A DNA stretch of 64,000 nucleotides from contig NZ_JAVHJP010000004.1 of NCBI RefSeq assembly GCF_031020795.1, positions 316,073 to 380,072 on the forward strand, given 5' to 3'. Shown here piece by piece: positions 42,501 through 53,052 of the stretch; the first letter of the stretch is position 1; each line of letters opens with the position of its first letter. The notes under the pieces are model-generated. The model was not told the origin of the DNA. It ran no database searches and saw only the letters and a list, made by a program, of their open reading frames with translations. Both the position numbers and the translations under genes were made by a program. This stretch comes from Hydrogenophaga pseudoflava. Its GTDB lineage: Bacteria; Pseudomonadota; Gammaproteobacteria; Burkholderiales; Burkholderiaceae_C.

Positions 42501-43412
42501 ATGAAACCCACCCAAGCCGCCATCGCCGAGGCCATCGCCGGCTTCGGCATGGACACCATCACGCTGGCCGGCCCGCTCGAAGCCAAGCTCGCCGCCATGA
42601 AGGCCGCGGGTTTTTCGCAAGTCATGCTCAAGGCCAACGACATCAACGGCCACCCGGGGGGCATCGAGGCCGCCGTCGCGGCCGTCAAGGCCAGCGGCCT
42701 GCGCGGCACCGGCTTCCAGGTGCTGCGCGATTTTGAGGGCCTTTCGGGCCACCTGCACCACTACAAGATCGACATCGCCAAGGCGATGCTGGAGATGTGC
42801 GCGGCGCTGGACTGCAAGGTGCTTCTGGCCTGCTCGTCCACCTCGGCCCACGCCACGCAGGATCCTGACCACCTGGCGCGTGACCTGCGCAAGCTCGCCA
42901 TGCTGGCGCTGCCGCTGGGCATCCGGATTGCGTACGAAGGCCTGTCCTGGGGGCGCACCATCAACGAGTTCACCACCGCGTGGGACGTGGTCTGCCGCGC
43001 CGACTGCCCCAACCTCGGCATCGGTCTGGACTCGTTCCACATCTTCGCGGCCAAGACCGCGCTGGACGAGATCGACTACCTCGACCCGAGCAAGATCTTC
43101 CTGGTGCAGCTCTCCGACTTCATGTGGCAGGAGACCAAGACCTTCGAGGAGCGCATGGCGACCGCGCGCACCTTCCGCGTCTTCCCCGGCGAGGGCGTGC
43201 ACAGCGAGCAGATCGTGGACCTGGTGCTGCGGCTGGACAAGCTGGGCTACGCGGGCGACTACAGCTTCGAGGTCTTCAACGACGATTACCAGCAGATGCC
43301 GCTGCCCATGGTGGCCGAGCGCGGCAAGCGCGCCGCGCTCTGGCTGGCCGAGGACGTGCTGCGCCGCTCGGTGCCGTTGCCCAACCAGATGCGGTTGAAG
43401 TCGGTGGACTGA
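42501..43412 (+). CDS. TIM-barrel half of a split QuiC (3-dehydroshikimate dehydratase)
   Basis: 303 residues, sugar-phosphate isomerase/AP endonuclease 2 family. Metal-binding pattern of the barrel: [11 protein letters not shown], then [11 protein letters not shown] (Glu), then [12 protein letters not shown] (Asp/His) and [11 protein letters not shown] (Glu). Dehydratases of this fold (QuiC N-terminal domain, AsbF) convert 3-dehydroshikimate to protocatechuate. It follows the VOC gene by three bases and is divergent in control from the IclR regulator; aroC and an MFS transporter lie 2-5 kb away. Assigned by context and fold; biochemical identity unproven. Confidence 0.75.
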   Translation: MKPTQAAIAEAIAGFGMDTITLAGPLEAKLAAMKAAGFSQVMLKANDINGHPGGIEAAVAAVKASGLRGTGFQVLRDFEGLSGHLHHYKIDIAKAMLEMCAALDCKVLLACSSTSAHATQDPDHLARDLRKLAMLALPLGIRIAYEGLSWGRTINEFTTAWDVVCRADCPNLGIGLDSFHIFAAKTALDEIDYLDPSKIFLVQLSDFMWQETKTFEERMATARTFRVFPGEGVHSEQIVDLVLRLDKLGYAGDYSFEVFNDDYQQMPLPMVAERGKRAALWLAEDVLRRSVPLPNQMRLKSVD

Positions 43413-43427
43413 AGCCAGCGCAGACGT

Positions 43428-43769
43428 TCATCCGGCCGGCGGCAGCGGCTCGCAGACGCCACCGGCGTTGGTCCACGCGGCGTAACCGCCTTCCAGAAAC
43501 ACGGCCCGCGCCCCCAGGACCTGCAGCGCGGTGGTCAGCGCCTGGCTGATCTCCTGCCCGTGGGCGCAGTAGAGCACCACGGGGCACAACCGGCCACGCG
43601 CGGCGACCCCGTCTTTCCACTCCAGCCACAGGGCGGGGTCGCGCCATTCGGCGCCGGCTATTTGCCGACCCGACTGGTTTCTCGCAGCGGCACGCCGCAC
43701 GTCCAGCAGCAGCGGTGCAGGGTCGCCCGACAGGGCCTGGGCCAGGGCTTCGGATGAGAGGGCATTCAT
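43428..43769 (-). CDS. Rhodanese-like protein
   Basis: 113 residues, a single rhodanese domain: [24 protein letters not shown] start (DVR), DPALWLEW and the catalytic loop [12 protein letters not shown] with Cys-68. Ends with a short Pro/Ala-rich tail. It moves sulfur, or detoxifies. It is in line after chrA on the same strand (15 bases), so co-transcribed with it. Confidence 0.85.
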   Translation of the reverse strand: MNALSSEALAQALSGDPAPLLLDVRRAAARNQSGRQIAGAEWRDPALWLEWKDGVAARGRLCPVVLYCAHGQEISQALTTALQVLGARAVFLEGGYAAWTNAGGVCEPLPPAG

Positions 43770-43784
43770 GGTGGAGTGCCGGGC

Positions 43785-45149
43785 TCAGGTCAGCGAATGG
43801 GCCAGCAGGCCCAGCAGCGCGCAGGCGGCGATCACATGCACCACCTTCTGCTGGTAGCGGATCAGTGCCACCGCCGCCAGCAGCGAAAGGCCCACGGCCA
43901 CCCAGTCGACGCCGCCTTCGGCCCCCCGGGGCCACCAGGTGTGCCAGGCGAAGAACAGCGCGAGGTTCAGGATCACGCCGACCACGGCGGCGGTGATGCC
44001 GGCCAGCGGGGCGGTGAATTTCAGGTCGTCGTGCGTGGACTCGACCAGCGGACCGCCCGCGAGGATGAAGATGAACGAGGGCAGGAAGGTGAACCAGGTC
44101 ACCAGCGCGGCGGCCATGGCGCCGGCCAGGAACAGCGCGTCCGGCCCGAACAGCGCTTTCGTGTAGCCGCCGACGAAGCCGACGAAGGCCACCACCATGA
44201 TCAGCGGGCCGGGCGTGGTCTCGCCCAGCGCCAGGCCGTCGATCATCTGCGTGGGCGTGAGCCAGCCGTGGTGCACCACGGCACCCTGGTAGACATAGGG
44301 CAGCACGGCGTAGGCGCCGCCGAAGGTCAGCAGGGCGGCCTTGGTGAAGAACCAGCCCATCTGGGTGAAGGGGTGTGTCCAGCCGAAGCCGGCTGTCAGC
44401 AGCCCCATCGGCACACACCACAGCAGTGCTCCCGCCAGCAGCACCACTGCCAGCCGGCCCCAGCGGAACCGGGCGTGGTCGGGCGTGGGCGTGTGGTCGT
44501 CGATCAGCGCGGGCCGGCCGGTGGACTTGGCCGAGCCATGTCCGCCGCCACCGCGGAACGCCTGCGGCGCGACACGGCTGCCGACCCAGCCCACCAGCGC
44601 CGCGCCCGCGACGATGGCCGGGAAGGGCACCTGCAGCGCAAAGATCGCGATGAAGGCCGCCACCGCGATGGCCCACATCCAGCCGTTGCGCAGCGTGCGC
44701 CCGCCGATGCGGTGCACCGCCTGCACCACCAGTGCCACCACGGCGGGCTTGATGCCGTAGAACAGCCCGGCCACCAGCGGCGTGTCGCCGAAGGCCAGGT
44801 AGATCCACGACAGCGCGATCAGGATGAACAGCGAGGGCAATACGAACAGCGCCCCGGCCAGCACGCCGCCCCAGGTGCGGTGCATCAGCCAGCCGATGTA
44901 GGTGGCCAGCTGCTGCGCCTCCGGCCCGGGCAGCACCATGCAGTAGTTCAGCGCGTGCAGGAAGCGCTTCTCGGAAATCCATCGCTTCTCGTCCACCAGG
45001 TCGCGGTGCATGAGCGCGATCTGGCCGGCCGGGCCGCCGAAGCTGAGGAAGCCGAGCCGCAGCCAGTACGGCACGGCCTGGGCCAGGGTGACCGGCGCGG
45101 GGGGCGGGGTCGGCGAAAGATCAGGGGCTTGACGCTGAGGCTGGTCCAC
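43785..45149 (-). CDS. chrA: Chromate transporter ChrA
   Basis: 454 residues, GTG start at 45149 with GGAGAACTG upstream. Two homologous six-helix halves: [21 protein letters not shown] and [21 protein letters not shown] (first half signature), and [55 protein letters not shown] (second). The long CHR type of proteobacteria. It expels chromate, probably in exchange for sulfate. chrB, the usual regulator, is absent; the rhodanese gene follows. Flanked upstream by the chemoreceptor gene. Confidence 0.93.
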   Translation of the reverse strand: MDQPQRQAPDLSPTPPPAPVTLAQAVPYWLRLGFLSFGGPAGQIALMHRDLVDEKRWISEKRFLHALNYCMVLPGPEAQQLATYIGWLMHRTWGGVLAGALFVLPSLFILIALSWIYLAFGDTPLVAGLFYGIKPAVVALVVQAVHRIGGRTLRNGWMWAIAVAAFIAIFALQVPFPAIVAGAALVGWVGSRVAPQAFRGGGGHGSAKSTGRPALIDDHTPTPDHARFRWGRLAVVLLAGALLWCVPMGLLTAGFGWTHPFTQMGWFFTKAALLTFGGAYAVLPYVYQGAVVHHGWLTPTQMIDGLALGETTPGPLIMVVAFVGFVGGYTKALFGPDALFLAGAMAAALVTWFTFLPSFIFILAGGPLVESTHDDLKFTAPLAGITAAVVGVILNLALFFAWHTWWPRGAEGGVDWVAVGLSLLAAVALIRYQQKVVHVIAACALLGLLAHSLT

Positions 45150-45239
45150 AAACAGTTCTCCATCGGGCGGGGAGCCCGGATTGGAGCAGACCTTGGACGA
45201 AGGCGTCTTGAAGCGGGGAGGCTGCCGGATCCCCGAGGA

Positions 45240-46817
45240 TCAGGCGCGGATCATATCGGGCTGGTTGCGGAGCGGCAAACGAAAACCCGCCACCGCCTTC
45301 ACCAGCCGGCTGGCCTGGTCGCGCAGGCTGGCCGACGCCGCGGCGCTCTGTTCGACCAGGGCGGCGTTCTGCTGCGTGGTCTGGTCCATCTGGCCGACCG
45401 CCACGTTGATCTGCTCCAGCCCGTCGTTCTGTTCCCGGATCGAGGTGCTGATCTCGGCCATCAGCTGGCTCAGACGCTGGATGGCCGCGGCGGAATGCTG
45501 CACACTGGCCGCGGCGTGGGTCGTCAGCTCCGTGCCCTGTTCCACCTGTTCGTGGCTGCTGTGGATCAGGCTGCGCACCTCGCGCGCCGCCTCGGCGCTG
45601 CGCTGGGCCAGCATCCGGACCTCTCCTGCGACGATCGCGAAGCCCCGCCCCTGTTCACCCGCCCGGGCGGCCTCGACGGCCGCGTTGAGCGCCAGGATGT
45701 TGGTCTGGAAGGCGATGCCATCGATCACTCCGACGATGTCGGTGATCCGGTTCGAAGCGGCGTCGATGGCCTGCATGGTCTGCGCCATGCGCGCCACCAG
45801 TTCGCCGCTCTCCGCAGCGTCCGCAGCCGCCTTGCGCGCCAATCCGTCGGCCTGTGCCGCATGGTCGGTGCTGTGGCGCACGGTGGCACTGATCTGCTCC
45901 ATCGAGGCGGCGGTTTCCTCCAGCGCGCTGGCCTGTTCTTCCGAGCGCTGACTCAGGTCCTGTGTGCCCTGGGCGATTTCGCCGCTGGCCGTGCTGACAC
46001 TGTCGGCGTTGTGTCGGACTTCGGCCACGATGCGGGCCAGGTTCCGGGTCATGTTCTGCATGGACGCCATCACGCTCGATTCGTACCCGGGACGCACCTT
46101 GATTGCCCGGGTGAGGTCACCGTCCGCGACCGCTTCGGCCACGGCCCGCACCTCGTGCGGCTCGGCACCCAGCTGGTGCGTGAGGCGCCAGGTGATCCAC
46201 AACGAGGCCGCCACGCCGAGAGCGACGGAGGTCATGGTGGCACCCACCATGCCCAGCACCAGCGTCTGGACCCCGGCCTCCGATTCGCTGTACATGGCTT
46301 CCGAGACCCTCAGCTGCAGGCCGATCAGGTCGCCGATCACCCCCTGCATCGGATCGAACACCGGGTACATCTCGCGCTCGCGGAAATGGGCCACCCCTTG
46401 CCGGTCATTGGCGTCGATCAGCTTCATCAGCGCAGGCAGCGTGGCGTCAGCGGCGGCCATCAGGGGCTTGAGGCGGTCGATGATCACCGTTTCCTCCGGC
46501 ACGAGATAGGTCGACAGATAGGCCTTCCACTCGGTGTCGATCGCCGTTCGCGCCTGCTCGACCGATGCCCTGGCCTGGGCGGGGGTGAGCGATCCGTCGG
46601 CGAACTTGTGGGCGGTGTCGACGATGTTGACCGCGTACATGTCCGAGATCACCTTGATCTGGCGCAGAGGCACCACGCGGTCCGCATACATCGAGCGCAT
46701 CGACCGGCTCTGGGTCATCGCCTGCCCGAGGCCAAAGGCGCCAATCCCCATCAGAAGAACGATGAACATCGCGCACAGCAGCAGCAACTGGGTGCGAACG
46801 CGAACCGGTTGATTCAT
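45240..46817 (-). CDS. Methyl-accepting chemotaxis protein
   Basis: 525 residues, ATG at 46817 with GGAGTGATCCC upstream. Two membrane helices (12-32, ~190-210), a periplasmic 4HB_MCP domain of ~150 residues, a HAMP segment (~210-260, [23 protein letters not shown]) and the signalling domain with the conserved hairpin tip [44 protein letters not shown]. The C-terminus lacks a pentapeptide for CheR/CheB docking. A FliA-type promoter lies upstream (46892-46918). Ligand unknown. Confidence 0.95.
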   Translation of the reverse strand: MNQPVRVRTQLLLLCAMFIVLLMGIGAFGLGQAMTQSRSMRSMYADRVVPLRQIKVISDMYAVNIVDTAHKFADGSLTPAQARASVEQARTAIDTEWKAYLSTYLVPEETVIIDRLKPLMAAADATLPALMKLIDANDRQGVAHFREREMYPVFDPMQGVIGDLIGLQLRVSEAMYSESEAGVQTLVLGMVGATMTSVALGVAASLWITWRLTHQLGAEPHEVRAVAEAVADGDLTRAIKVRPGYESSVMASMQNMTRNLARIVAEVRHNADSVSTASGEIAQGTQDLSQRSEEQASALEETAASMEQISATVRHSTDHAAQADGLARKAAADAAESGELVARMAQTMQAIDAASNRITDIVGVIDGIAFQTNILALNAAVEAARAGEQGRGFAIVAGEVRMLAQRSAEAAREVRSLIHSSHEQVEQGTELTTHAAASVQHSAAAIQRLSQLMAEISTSIREQNDGLEQINVAVGQMDQTTQQNAALVEQSAAASASLRDQASRLVKAVAGFRLPLRNQPDMIRA

Positions 46818-46891
46818 GGGATCACTCCAGGAGCACGTTCGGAGGACTCGCGCGCCGGAATGGCGCCGGTCATGTGGCGTGCTTTCAACCA

Positions 46892-46918
46892 GTATCGGCC
46901 AGCAGTCGTTTGACTTAA
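46892..46918 (-). promoter_or_regulatory. FliA (sigma-28) promoter of the chemoreceptor
   Basis: On the reverse strand TTAAGTCA at 46918-46911, eleven bases, then GCCGATAC at 46899-46892. The consensus is TAAAGTTT-N11-GCCGATAA, so spacing is exact and 12 of 16 positions agree. Start would be near 46885, with a 68-base leader to the ATG at 46817. Confidence 0.8.
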
Positions 46919-46999
46919 CTCCGAAATACGCAGGTCAAACCCTGCCAGTTCCGGCGACGACCGCTGCGCCCCGGCCGGTGTTGCCGACCGGCTTCCGGT

Positions 47000-48256
47000 T
47001 CACACCCGGGAGTACGCCAGCCCGGAGGCCACCCCACCGAACAGATCCCCTTCGACGAGTGGCACACCCGGGAACGCCGCGCGCAGCGTCTGCTGGAACG
47101 GCCGAAGGGCCGACGAGCCACCGGTGAGGTAGACCGCGTCCAGCGGCTGGTCCCGCAGGCCGGCGCGCTGCACGCATTCGCGCGCGCAGGCCACGGTGCG
47201 CTCCAGCAGGGCGCCCAGGTGCTCGCGCAGCGCGGCCGTGCCCAGCGGCGCGGTGAGGGCGGCTTCCACGATGGACAGGTCGACGCTGGTGTCGGCGTCG
47301 GTCACCGAGCAGCGGATCTTGGCCTGCTCGACCTCGTGGGCGATGTGGTGGCCGTGGCGCTCGCGCAGCACGCGCATCAGCCGCTCGTGCAGGCGCACGT
47401 CGCTGTAGTTGACGCGCAGCGACTGCGCCTGGCTCACCGCCTTGGGCAGGTAGAGCCACTGGATCAGGTGCCAGGTCGAGAGGTCGAAGAAGGTGCGGCT
47501 GGGCACCTCGCGCCCTTGCGGGCCGAGGTGGCGGTAGCCCAGGAGCGGCATCACCTGTTCCAGGCTGAGGCGGTGGTCGAAGTCGGTGCCACCGATGTGC
47601 ACGCCGGTGGTGGCCAGCACATCGTCCGCGCGGTCGGGTCGCGCGATGCGGTCCGGCCCCAGGCGCACGACGGTGAAGTCGGAGGTGCCGCCGCCGATGT
47701 CCGCGATCAGCACCAGGGACTCGCGGTCCAACCGGCGCTCGTGGTCGAGCGCGGCGGCGATCGGTTCGAGCTGGAAGCTCACCTCGCTGAAACCGGCCGC
47801 CTGCGCGGCTTCGAGCAGCGACTGCTGGGCCGCCGCGTCCCGTGCCGGGTCGTCGTCCACGAAGTGCACCGGCCGGCCCATCACCACGCGCTGCGGCGCG
47901 CTGCCCAGCGAGCGGGCCGCGCGCTCGCGCAGTTCGGCCAGGAAGGTGGTCACGATCTCCAGGAAGCTGACCGGACGGTGGTTGACTTCGGTGCTTTCGT
48001 GGATCAGCGGGCTGCCCAGCAGGCTCTTGAGCGAGCGCATCAGCCGGCCTTCGGTGCCGGCGAGGTACTGGGCCACGGCGTCGCGGCCGAAATGGGTGCG
48101 GTGGTCTTCGCTGTTGAAGAACACCGCGGTGGGCATGGAGACTGCGTCTCCTTCGAGCGGAATCAGGCGGGAGGAGCCGTGGGCGGCGGCCCAGGACATG
48201 GCGGAGTTGGAGGTGCCGAAATCGATGCCGAGGGTGCCGTGGGAGTCTGGGTGCAT
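47000..48256 (-). CDS. Hsp70-family protein lacking the substrate domain (YegD-like)
   Basis: 418 residues from the ATG at 48256 (a GTG at 48292 would add 12 residues). The actin-like ATPase domain is present: [15 protein letters not shown] (phosphate 1), [27 protein letters not shown] (phosphate 2), and [14 protein letters not shown] (adenosine). There is no C-terminal beta-sandwich substrate-binding domain and no lid, unlike DnaK (638). This is the YegD/HscC-like short class. Role unclear. Divergent from iorA (185 bases between ATGs). Confidence 0.88.
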   Translation of the reverse strand: MHPDSHGTLGIDFGTSNSAMSWAAAHGSSRLIPLEGDAVSMPTAVFFNSEDHRTHFGRDAVAQYLAGTEGRLMRSLKSLLGSPLIHESTEVNHRPVSFLEIVTTFLAELRERAARSLGSAPQRVVMGRPVHFVDDDPARDAAAQQSLLEAAQAAGFSEVSFQLEPIAAALDHERRLDRESLVLIADIGGGTSDFTVVRLGPDRIARPDRADDVLATTGVHIGGTDFDHRLSLEQVMPLLGYRHLGPQGREVPSRTFFDLSTWHLIQWLYLPKAVSQAQSLRVNYSDVRLHERLMRVLRERHGHHIAHEVEQAKIRCSVTDADTSVDLSIVEAALTAPLGTAALREHLGALLERTVACARECVQRAGLRDQPLDAVYLTGGSSALRPFQQTLRAAFPGVPLVEGDLFGGVASGLAYSRV

Positions 48257-48441
48257 GGGAGAGGGCCAACAAGGGGAGCGGCATTCTGCCACCGCGCCGG
48301 GTGGTCCGAAACGGAACAGCTTGTCCCTACAGCGTCGTCGGACAAGGGTTGGTCCGGCCAGGGGCAGGCTGTGCTGCTCGTTACATTGGGGAACGACCTT
48401 GGCGCCTTGATCGCCGGGCGAACCTCACAGGAGACACCCCC

Positions 48442-48906
48442 ATGATGAACCTCACTGTCAACGGGAAAGCCGCGTCCGTCGACGCCGAACCCGACATGCC
48501 CCTGCTCTGGGCGCTGCGCGAAGACCTGCAACTGACCGGCACCAAGTTTGGCTGCGGCATGGCGCTGTGCGGCGCCTGCACCGTGCACCTGGACGGCCAG
48601 CCCGTGCGCTCCTGCACCACCCCACTGTCGGCCGCCACCGGCAAGAAGGTGGTGACCATTGAAGCCGTCGGCGCCAGCAAGGCCGGCAAGGCGGTGCAGG
48701 CCGCCTGGGTCAAGCACGACGTGCCGCAGTGCGGCTACTGCCAGAGCGGCCAGATCATGAGCGCCACCGCGCTGCTGACCGCCAAACCCAAGCCCAGCGA
48801 CAAGGACATCGACGAGGCCATGAGCGGCAACATCTGCCGCTGCGGCACCTACAACCAGATCAAGGCGGCCATCAAGGACGCTGCGACCGCCCTGCAGGGA
48901 GCCTGA
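48442..48906 (+). CDS. iorA: 2Fe-2S subunit of a molybdo-hydroxylase (IorA type)
   Basis: 154 residues, ATG at 48442 with AGGAGACACC upstream. Two [2Fe-2S] clusters: [18 protein letters not shown] and SC for the plant-type one, CGYCQSGQI and [11 protein letters not shown] for the C-terminal one. Small electron-transfer subunit of the xanthine-oxidase family. It is two bases before the large subunit gene and was named IorA by pairing with the IorB-like subunit; the substrate may be isoquinoline-like or an aldehyde. Confidence 0.9.
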   Translation: MMNLTVNGKAASVDAEPDMPLLWALREDLQLTGTKFGCGMALCGACTVHLDGQPVRSCTTPLSAATGKKVVTIEAVGASKAGKAVQAAWVKHDVPQCGYCQSGQIMSATALLTAKPKPSDKDIDEAMSGNICRCGTYNQIKAAIKDAATALQGA

Positions 48907-48908
48907 TC

Positions 48909-51059
48909 ATGAGTACCACCGTTCACAACGATTCCAACGCCTTCGAGACCAGCCGCCGCGGCTTCATGGCCGGTTCCGGCGCCGCGCTGGTGGTCGGTTT
49001 CACCCTGCCCGCCATGGGCGGCCGCGCGCTGGCGGCCACCGACACTGCCTTCACGCCCAACGCCTGGCTGCGCATCACGCCCGACAACCGCGTCACCGTG
49101 GTCTGCGGCAGCTCCGAGATGGGGCAGGGCGTGCTGACGGCGATCCCGCAGCTGATGGCCGAGGAACTGGACGCCGACTGGGCGCAGGTGCGTGTGGAGC
49201 AGGCACCCGTGAGCCAGGCCTTCAACAACCCGGCCTTCGGCATGCAAGCCACCGGTGGCTCGACCACGGTGCGCGCGCACTGGGACGTGATGCGCAACGC
49301 CGGCGCCACCGCGCGCGCCATGCTGGTGGCGGCGGCCGCCGAACAGTGGAAGGTGCCGGCCGCCGAATGCCGCACCGAGGCCGGCCAGGTCATCCACGGC
49401 AGCAAGAAGCTGAGCTATGGCCAGCTCGCCGAGGCGGCCTCGAAACAGAAGGCCCCGGAGAAGGTGGCGCTGAAGGACCCGAAGGACTTCAAGATCCTTG
49501 GCCAGCGCAAGGCGCGACTGGACACCGGGGGCAAGACCAACGGCTCGGCGAAGTTCGGCATCGACGTGCAACTGCCCGGCATGCTGGTGGCGGTGATGGC
49601 GCGCGCGCCGCTGCCGGGCGTGAAGGTGGCCAAGGTGGACGACACGGCGGCCAAGGCGGTCAAGGGCGTGAAGCAGGTCATCACGCTGCCGACCGGTGTG
49701 GCGGTGCTGGCCAGCGGTTACTGGGCGGCCAAGAAGGGCCGCGACGCGCTCAAGGTGGACTGGGACTTCGGCGACAAGGCCGGGCTCGATTCGGCCAAGG
49801 TCACGGCCATGCTGACCGACGGCGCCAGCAAGGCCGACGCGGTGGCGCTCAAGGCGGGCGACGCCGGCGTCACCCCGGCCAAGGTGGTCGAGGCCACCTA
49901 CGAGGCGCCGTACCTGGCCCACGCCTGCATGGAGCCGATGAACTGCACGGCCTGGGTCAAACCCGATGGCGTCGAAATCTGGGCTGGCACCCAGAGCCAG
50001 GGGCCGGTGCAGGGCATCCTGTCGCAGGTGGCTTCGGTGGACCCGGGCAAGGTCAAGGTCAACACCATGCTGCTGGGTGGCGGCTTCGGCCGGCGCTTCG
50101 CGCCCGACTTCGTGATCGACGCGACCCTGCTGTCCAAGATCAGCGGCGCGCCGGTCAAGCTGGTCTACACCCGCGAAGACGACATGGCCGCCGGCTTCTA
50201 CCGCCCGGCCTCGGTGGCCAGGTTCACCGGTGGCCTGGACGCGAAGGGCAACGCGGTGCTGCTCAAGGCGGGCGTGGGCTCGCCGTCCATCATGGCGGCC
50301 TCGGGTTTCATGAAGATTCCCGAGAGCGGCGTCGACAGCTTCGCGATGGAGGGCATCAACGACCACCCCTACAGCGTGCCCAACCAGCTCATCGCCTACG
50401 GCCGGCGCGAGCCGGGGCCGCAGGTCTGGTTCTGGCGCTCGGTGGGCCACTCGCAGAACAGCTTCTTCATGGAGGGCTTCATCGACGAGATGGCGCACGC
50501 CGCGGGCAAGGACCCGTTCGAGTTCCGCCGCGCGCTGATGGACCAGCAGCCGCGCTACAGGCAGGTGCTGGAAGTGGCGGCCGAGAAGGCGGGCTGGGGC
50601 AAGCCGCTGCCGGCGGGCGTGTTCCGCGGCATCGCGGTGGTGCAGAGCTTCGGCAGCTACGTGGCCGAGGTGGCCGAGGTCTCGGTGGCCGCCGACGGCA
50701 CGCCCCGGGTGCACCGCGTGGTGGCCGCCGTGGACTGCGGCATGACGGTGAACCCCGCCATCATCGAACGCCAGGTCGAGGGCGCCATCGTCTACGGCCT
50801 CTCGGCGGCGCTCTACGGGAAGGTCAGCCTCAAGGACGGCCGGGTCGAACAGGGCAACTTCCACGACTACCCGGTGCTGCGCCACCACGAGATGCCCAAG
50901 GTCGAGGTGCACATCGTCAAGAGCACCGAGAAGCCCGGCGGTATCGGCGAACCCGGCACGCCGCCGGTGGCACCGGCCGTGGCCAACGCGATCTTCGCGG
51001 CCACCGGCAAGCGCCTGCGCAGCCTGCCCTTCGACACGGCGCAGCTCAAGAAGGCCTGA
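48909..51059 (+). CDS. iorB: Molybdopterin-binding large subunit, xanthine-oxidase family (IorB type)
   Basis: 716 residues. N-terminal Tat signal [17 protein letters not shown], so the complex is exported folded with its small partner. Domains include the Mo-binding region with [44 protein letters not shown] and the active-site Glu in [15 protein letters not shown]. The single-chain form with a Tat leader is that of isoquinoline 1-oxidoreductase/aldehyde oxidases. The cytochrome electron acceptor gene is not nearby. It is followed by a terminator at 51067. Confidence 0.93.
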   Translation: MSTTVHNDSNAFETSRRGFMAGSGAALVVGFTLPAMGGRALAATDTAFTPNAWLRITPDNRVTVVCGSSEMGQGVLTAIPQLMAEELDADWAQVRVEQAPVSQAFNNPAFGMQATGGSTTVRAHWDVMRNAGATARAMLVAAAAEQWKVPAAECRTEAGQVIHGSKKLSYGQLAEAASKQKAPEKVALKDPKDFKILGQRKARLDTGGKTNGSAKFGIDVQLPGMLVAVMARAPLPGVKVAKVDDTAAKAVKGVKQVITLPTGVAVLASGYWAAKKGRDALKVDWDFGDKAGLDSAKVTAMLTDGASKADAVALKAGDAGVTPAKVVEATYEAPYLAHACMEPMNCTAWVKPDGVEIWAGTQSQGPVQGILSQVASVDPGKVKVNTMLLGGGFGRRFAPDFVIDATLLSKISGAPVKLVYTREDDMAAGFYRPASVARFTGGLDAKGNAVLLKAGVGSPSIMAASGFMKIPESGVDSFAMEGINDHPYSVPNQLIAYGRREPGPQVWFWRSVGHSQNSFFMEGFIDEMAHAAGKDPFEFRRALMDQQPRYRQVLEVAAEKAGWGKPLPAGVFRGIAVVQSFGSYVAEVAEVSVAADGTPRVHRVVAAVDCGMTVNPAIIERQVEGAIVYGLSAALYGKVSLKDGRVEQGNFHDYPVLRHHEMPKVEVHIVKSTEKPGGIGEPGTPPVAPAVANAIFAATGKRLRSLPFDTAQLKKA

Positions 51060-51066
51060 GCGCACC

Positions 51067-51092
51067 AAGGGGGCCAGTGGCCCCCTTTTTTT
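51067..51092 (+). terminator. iorAB terminator
   Basis: AAGGGGGCC (51067-51075), loop AGT, GGCCCCCTT (51079-51087), and T run to 51092. Eight bases after the iorB stop. Confidence 0.88.
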
Positions 51093-52150
51093 CACGCCAC
51101 CTTGCGCAGGAAGCCCTGCTGGCGCCCCGGCGCGTTGGGCGAGAAGCCGTTGGCCGCCAGGGTTTCTTCCACGGTGTCGTAGAACACGCCGATCTTCAGG
51201 ATCTCGCGCGCCTGCTGGCCGTTGGCGATGGGGCGGCCGAACTCGTTGGCCACCCGCACCAGCTGCTGAATCTGCTGCACGGTGGTCATCTTCTCGGTGC
51301 GGCTCTGGTTCCAGAGGTTGTCCTCGATGCCGCAGCGCACGTGCAGGCCCATGGCCATGCCCATCATGTTGATCGGCAGCGTGTTGCGCATGCTGCTCTC
51401 GACGGTGAGCATGGTGCCGTCGGGGATGGCGCGCAGGAAGTTGGCCAGGTTGTAGATGTTGGGCGCGTCCATGCCGCCGCTGATGGCGACCCAGTTGCAC
51501 ACCAGCGGGCCCTTGTAGACGCCGCGCCGGATCAGGCGCTCCACGGTCTCGAAGCTGTTGAGGTTGTAGAACTGGAAGGCGCTCTGGATGCCGGCCGCGG
51601 ACAGGCGCTTCACGTGTTCCTCCACGAAGCTGGGCGTGGAGGGCACCACCATCTCGGTGTAGGCGCGGCGGCCTTCGGCCGTGGCCATGGAGGTGCCGGC
51701 GATGTCGGCCTCTTCCATGTGCTCGGTCACGTTCATCTGCGTGGTGTTGACGGTCACCGTCACCTGGTCGGGCTTGGGCGTCAGCTCGGCCAGCATGTGC
51801 CGCGTGTCGTCGGACAGCCACTTGGCGATCTCGCCTTCGCCGACCGGCGCGAACGAGATCGAGCCGCCGACCTGGATCACCATCTCGGGCACCGCCTCGC
51901 GCACGCCGGCGATCAGCTCGTTGAACTTGGACAGGCGCTTGCTGCCCTTGCCGTCGAGTTCGCGCACATGCAGGTGCAGCACGCTGGCGCCGGCGTTGTA
52001 GCAGTCCACGGCTTTCTGCACCTGTGCCTCCATGGTCACCGGAATGTCCTCGGGGAAGTCCGAGGGAATCCACTCGGGGCCGTAGGGCGCGGCGGTGATG
52101 ACCAGGGGCTGCTGGTTTTCCGGGAAGAGGTGGCCGTCGAGGAAGTTCAT
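51092..52150 (-). CDS. BKACE-family beta-keto acid cleavage enzyme
   Basis: 352 residues. The Zn-dependent TIM-barrel family PF05853: VITAAPYGPEW, VDCYNAGASVLHLHVRELDG (metal-binding HxH as HLHV), TTQMN, GIQSAFQFYN, VESSMRNTLPINMMGMAMGLHVRCGIEDNLW (Glu/His set). Members cleave beta-keto acids with acetyl-CoA, e.g. dehydrocarnitine or 3-keto-5-aminohexanoate. Exact substrate cannot be told. It follows the TauD-family gene by 30 bases on the same strand, last of the qor-tauD-bkace operon. Confidence 0.88.
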   Translation of the reverse strand: MNFLDGHLFPENQQPLVITAAPYGPEWIPSDFPEDIPVTMEAQVQKAVDCYNAGASVLHLHVRELDGKGSKRLSKFNELIAGVREAVPEMVIQVGGSISFAPVGEGEIAKWLSDDTRHMLAELTPKPDQVTVTVNTTQMNVTEHMEEADIAGTSMATAEGRRAYTEMVVPSTPSFVEEHVKRLSAAGIQSAFQFYNLNSFETVERLIRRGVYKGPLVCNWVAISGGMDAPNIYNLANFLRAIPDGTMLTVESSMRNTLPINMMGMAMGLHVRCGIEDNLWNQSRTEKMTTVQQIQQLVRVANEFGRPIANGQQAREILKIGVFYDTVEETLAANGFSPNAPGRQQGFLRKVA

Positions 52151-52180
52151 GGGTGTCTCCTGGGTCAGTGAAGGTGGTGG

Positions 52181-53029
52181 TCAGAAGGTGGGTGTGCCGA
52201 TGATTCCGGCGCGCTCCATCTTTCGGTGGCAGGGCGGGTAGTCCATCACCGCGTAGTGCTGGGTGGCGCGGTTGTCCCAGATCGCGACGCTGTTGGGCTG
52301 CCAGCGCCAGCGCACCTGGTATTCGGGAATGGCGGCCTGGCTGATCAGGTACTGCAGCAGGGACGAACCGCCCTGTGTGAAGTCCTGGCCGTAGCGCACG
52401 TTCTCCGGCGTGTGGTAGTTCGTGAAGTGGGTGGTGAAGCCGTTGACGAACAGCACCTTTTCGCCGGTCTCGGGGTGGGTGCGCACCACCGGGTGCTCGG
52501 CGTCGGGGAAATGGGCCTTGAGCGCCAGGCGCCGCTCGATGGGCATGGCCGCGCCGAAGGTGCACTCGATGCTGTGGCGCGCGCGCAGGCCGGCGATCTG
52601 CTGCTTGACCTGCTCCGGCAGCCTTTCGTAGGCCAGCGCCATGTTGGCCCACATGGTGTCGCCGCCCACCGGCGGGCATTCCACGCAGCGCAGCACGCAG
52701 CCCATGGGCGGCACCTCGCGCCAGGTCGCGTCGGTGTGCCAGGAGTTCTCGTAGCGGTCGTTGGGCTGGTCCGGGCTCTTGTAGATGCGCACCAGACCCG
52801 GGTGCTCCGGGTCGCTGCCGGCCACCGGGTGGTCCTCCAGCTCGCCGAAGCGGCGCGCGAAGGCCACGTGGTCGGCGCGCGAGATGGCCTGGTCGCGCAG
52901 GAACAGCACCTTGTGCCGCAGCAGCGCGGCCTTGATCTCTTCGTACAGTGCGTCGTCGCGCGCCGCGTCGGCCAGACTCACACCGCTGATCTGTGCGCCG
53001 ATGGCGCAGGTGAGGGGTTCGATCTTCAT
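52181..53029 (-). CDS. TauD/TfdA-family alpha-ketoglutarate dioxygenase
   Basis: 282 residues, ATG at 53029 with GAGGAG upstream. Iron triad HxD in SWHTDATW (His/Asp, ~98-100) and distal His in TQHYAVMDYPP, with the 2-oxoglutarate Arg in the same block. Typical relatives are taurine, 2,4-D and alkylsulfate dioxygenases. N-terminus IGAQISGVSLAD is the standard family start. Substrate undetermined. Middle gene of the qor-tauD-bkace operon. Confidence 0.9.
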   Translation of the reverse strand: MKIEPLTCAIGAQISGVSLADAARDDALYEEIKAALLRHKVLFLRDQAISRADHVAFARRFGELEDHPVAGSDPEHPGLVRIYKSPDQPNDRYENSWHTDATWREVPPMGCVLRCVECPPVGGDTMWANMALAYERLPEQVKQQIAGLRARHSIECTFGAAMPIERRLALKAHFPDAEHPVVRTHPETGEKVLFVNGFTTHFTNYHTPENVRYGQDFTQGGSSLLQYLISQAAIPEYQVRWRWQPNSVAIWDNRATQHYAVMDYPPCHRKMERAGIIGTPTF

Positions 53030-53052
53030 GCTTTTTTTCTCCTCGGGGTGGC

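Noticed and set aside
43776..46913. Forward open frame of about 1045 residues over chrA and the chemoreceptor
   Set aside because: His/Arg/Gln-rich low-complexity product spanning two unrelated well-supported reverse genes; a codon-bias artefact.
48849..52679. Very long reverse-strand open frame of about 1270 residues over iorB
   Set aside because: It is the antisense shadow of a high-GC gene: composition is Arg/His/Gly/Ala-rich with no domains, while the forward frame is a clear xanthine-oxidase family subunit.
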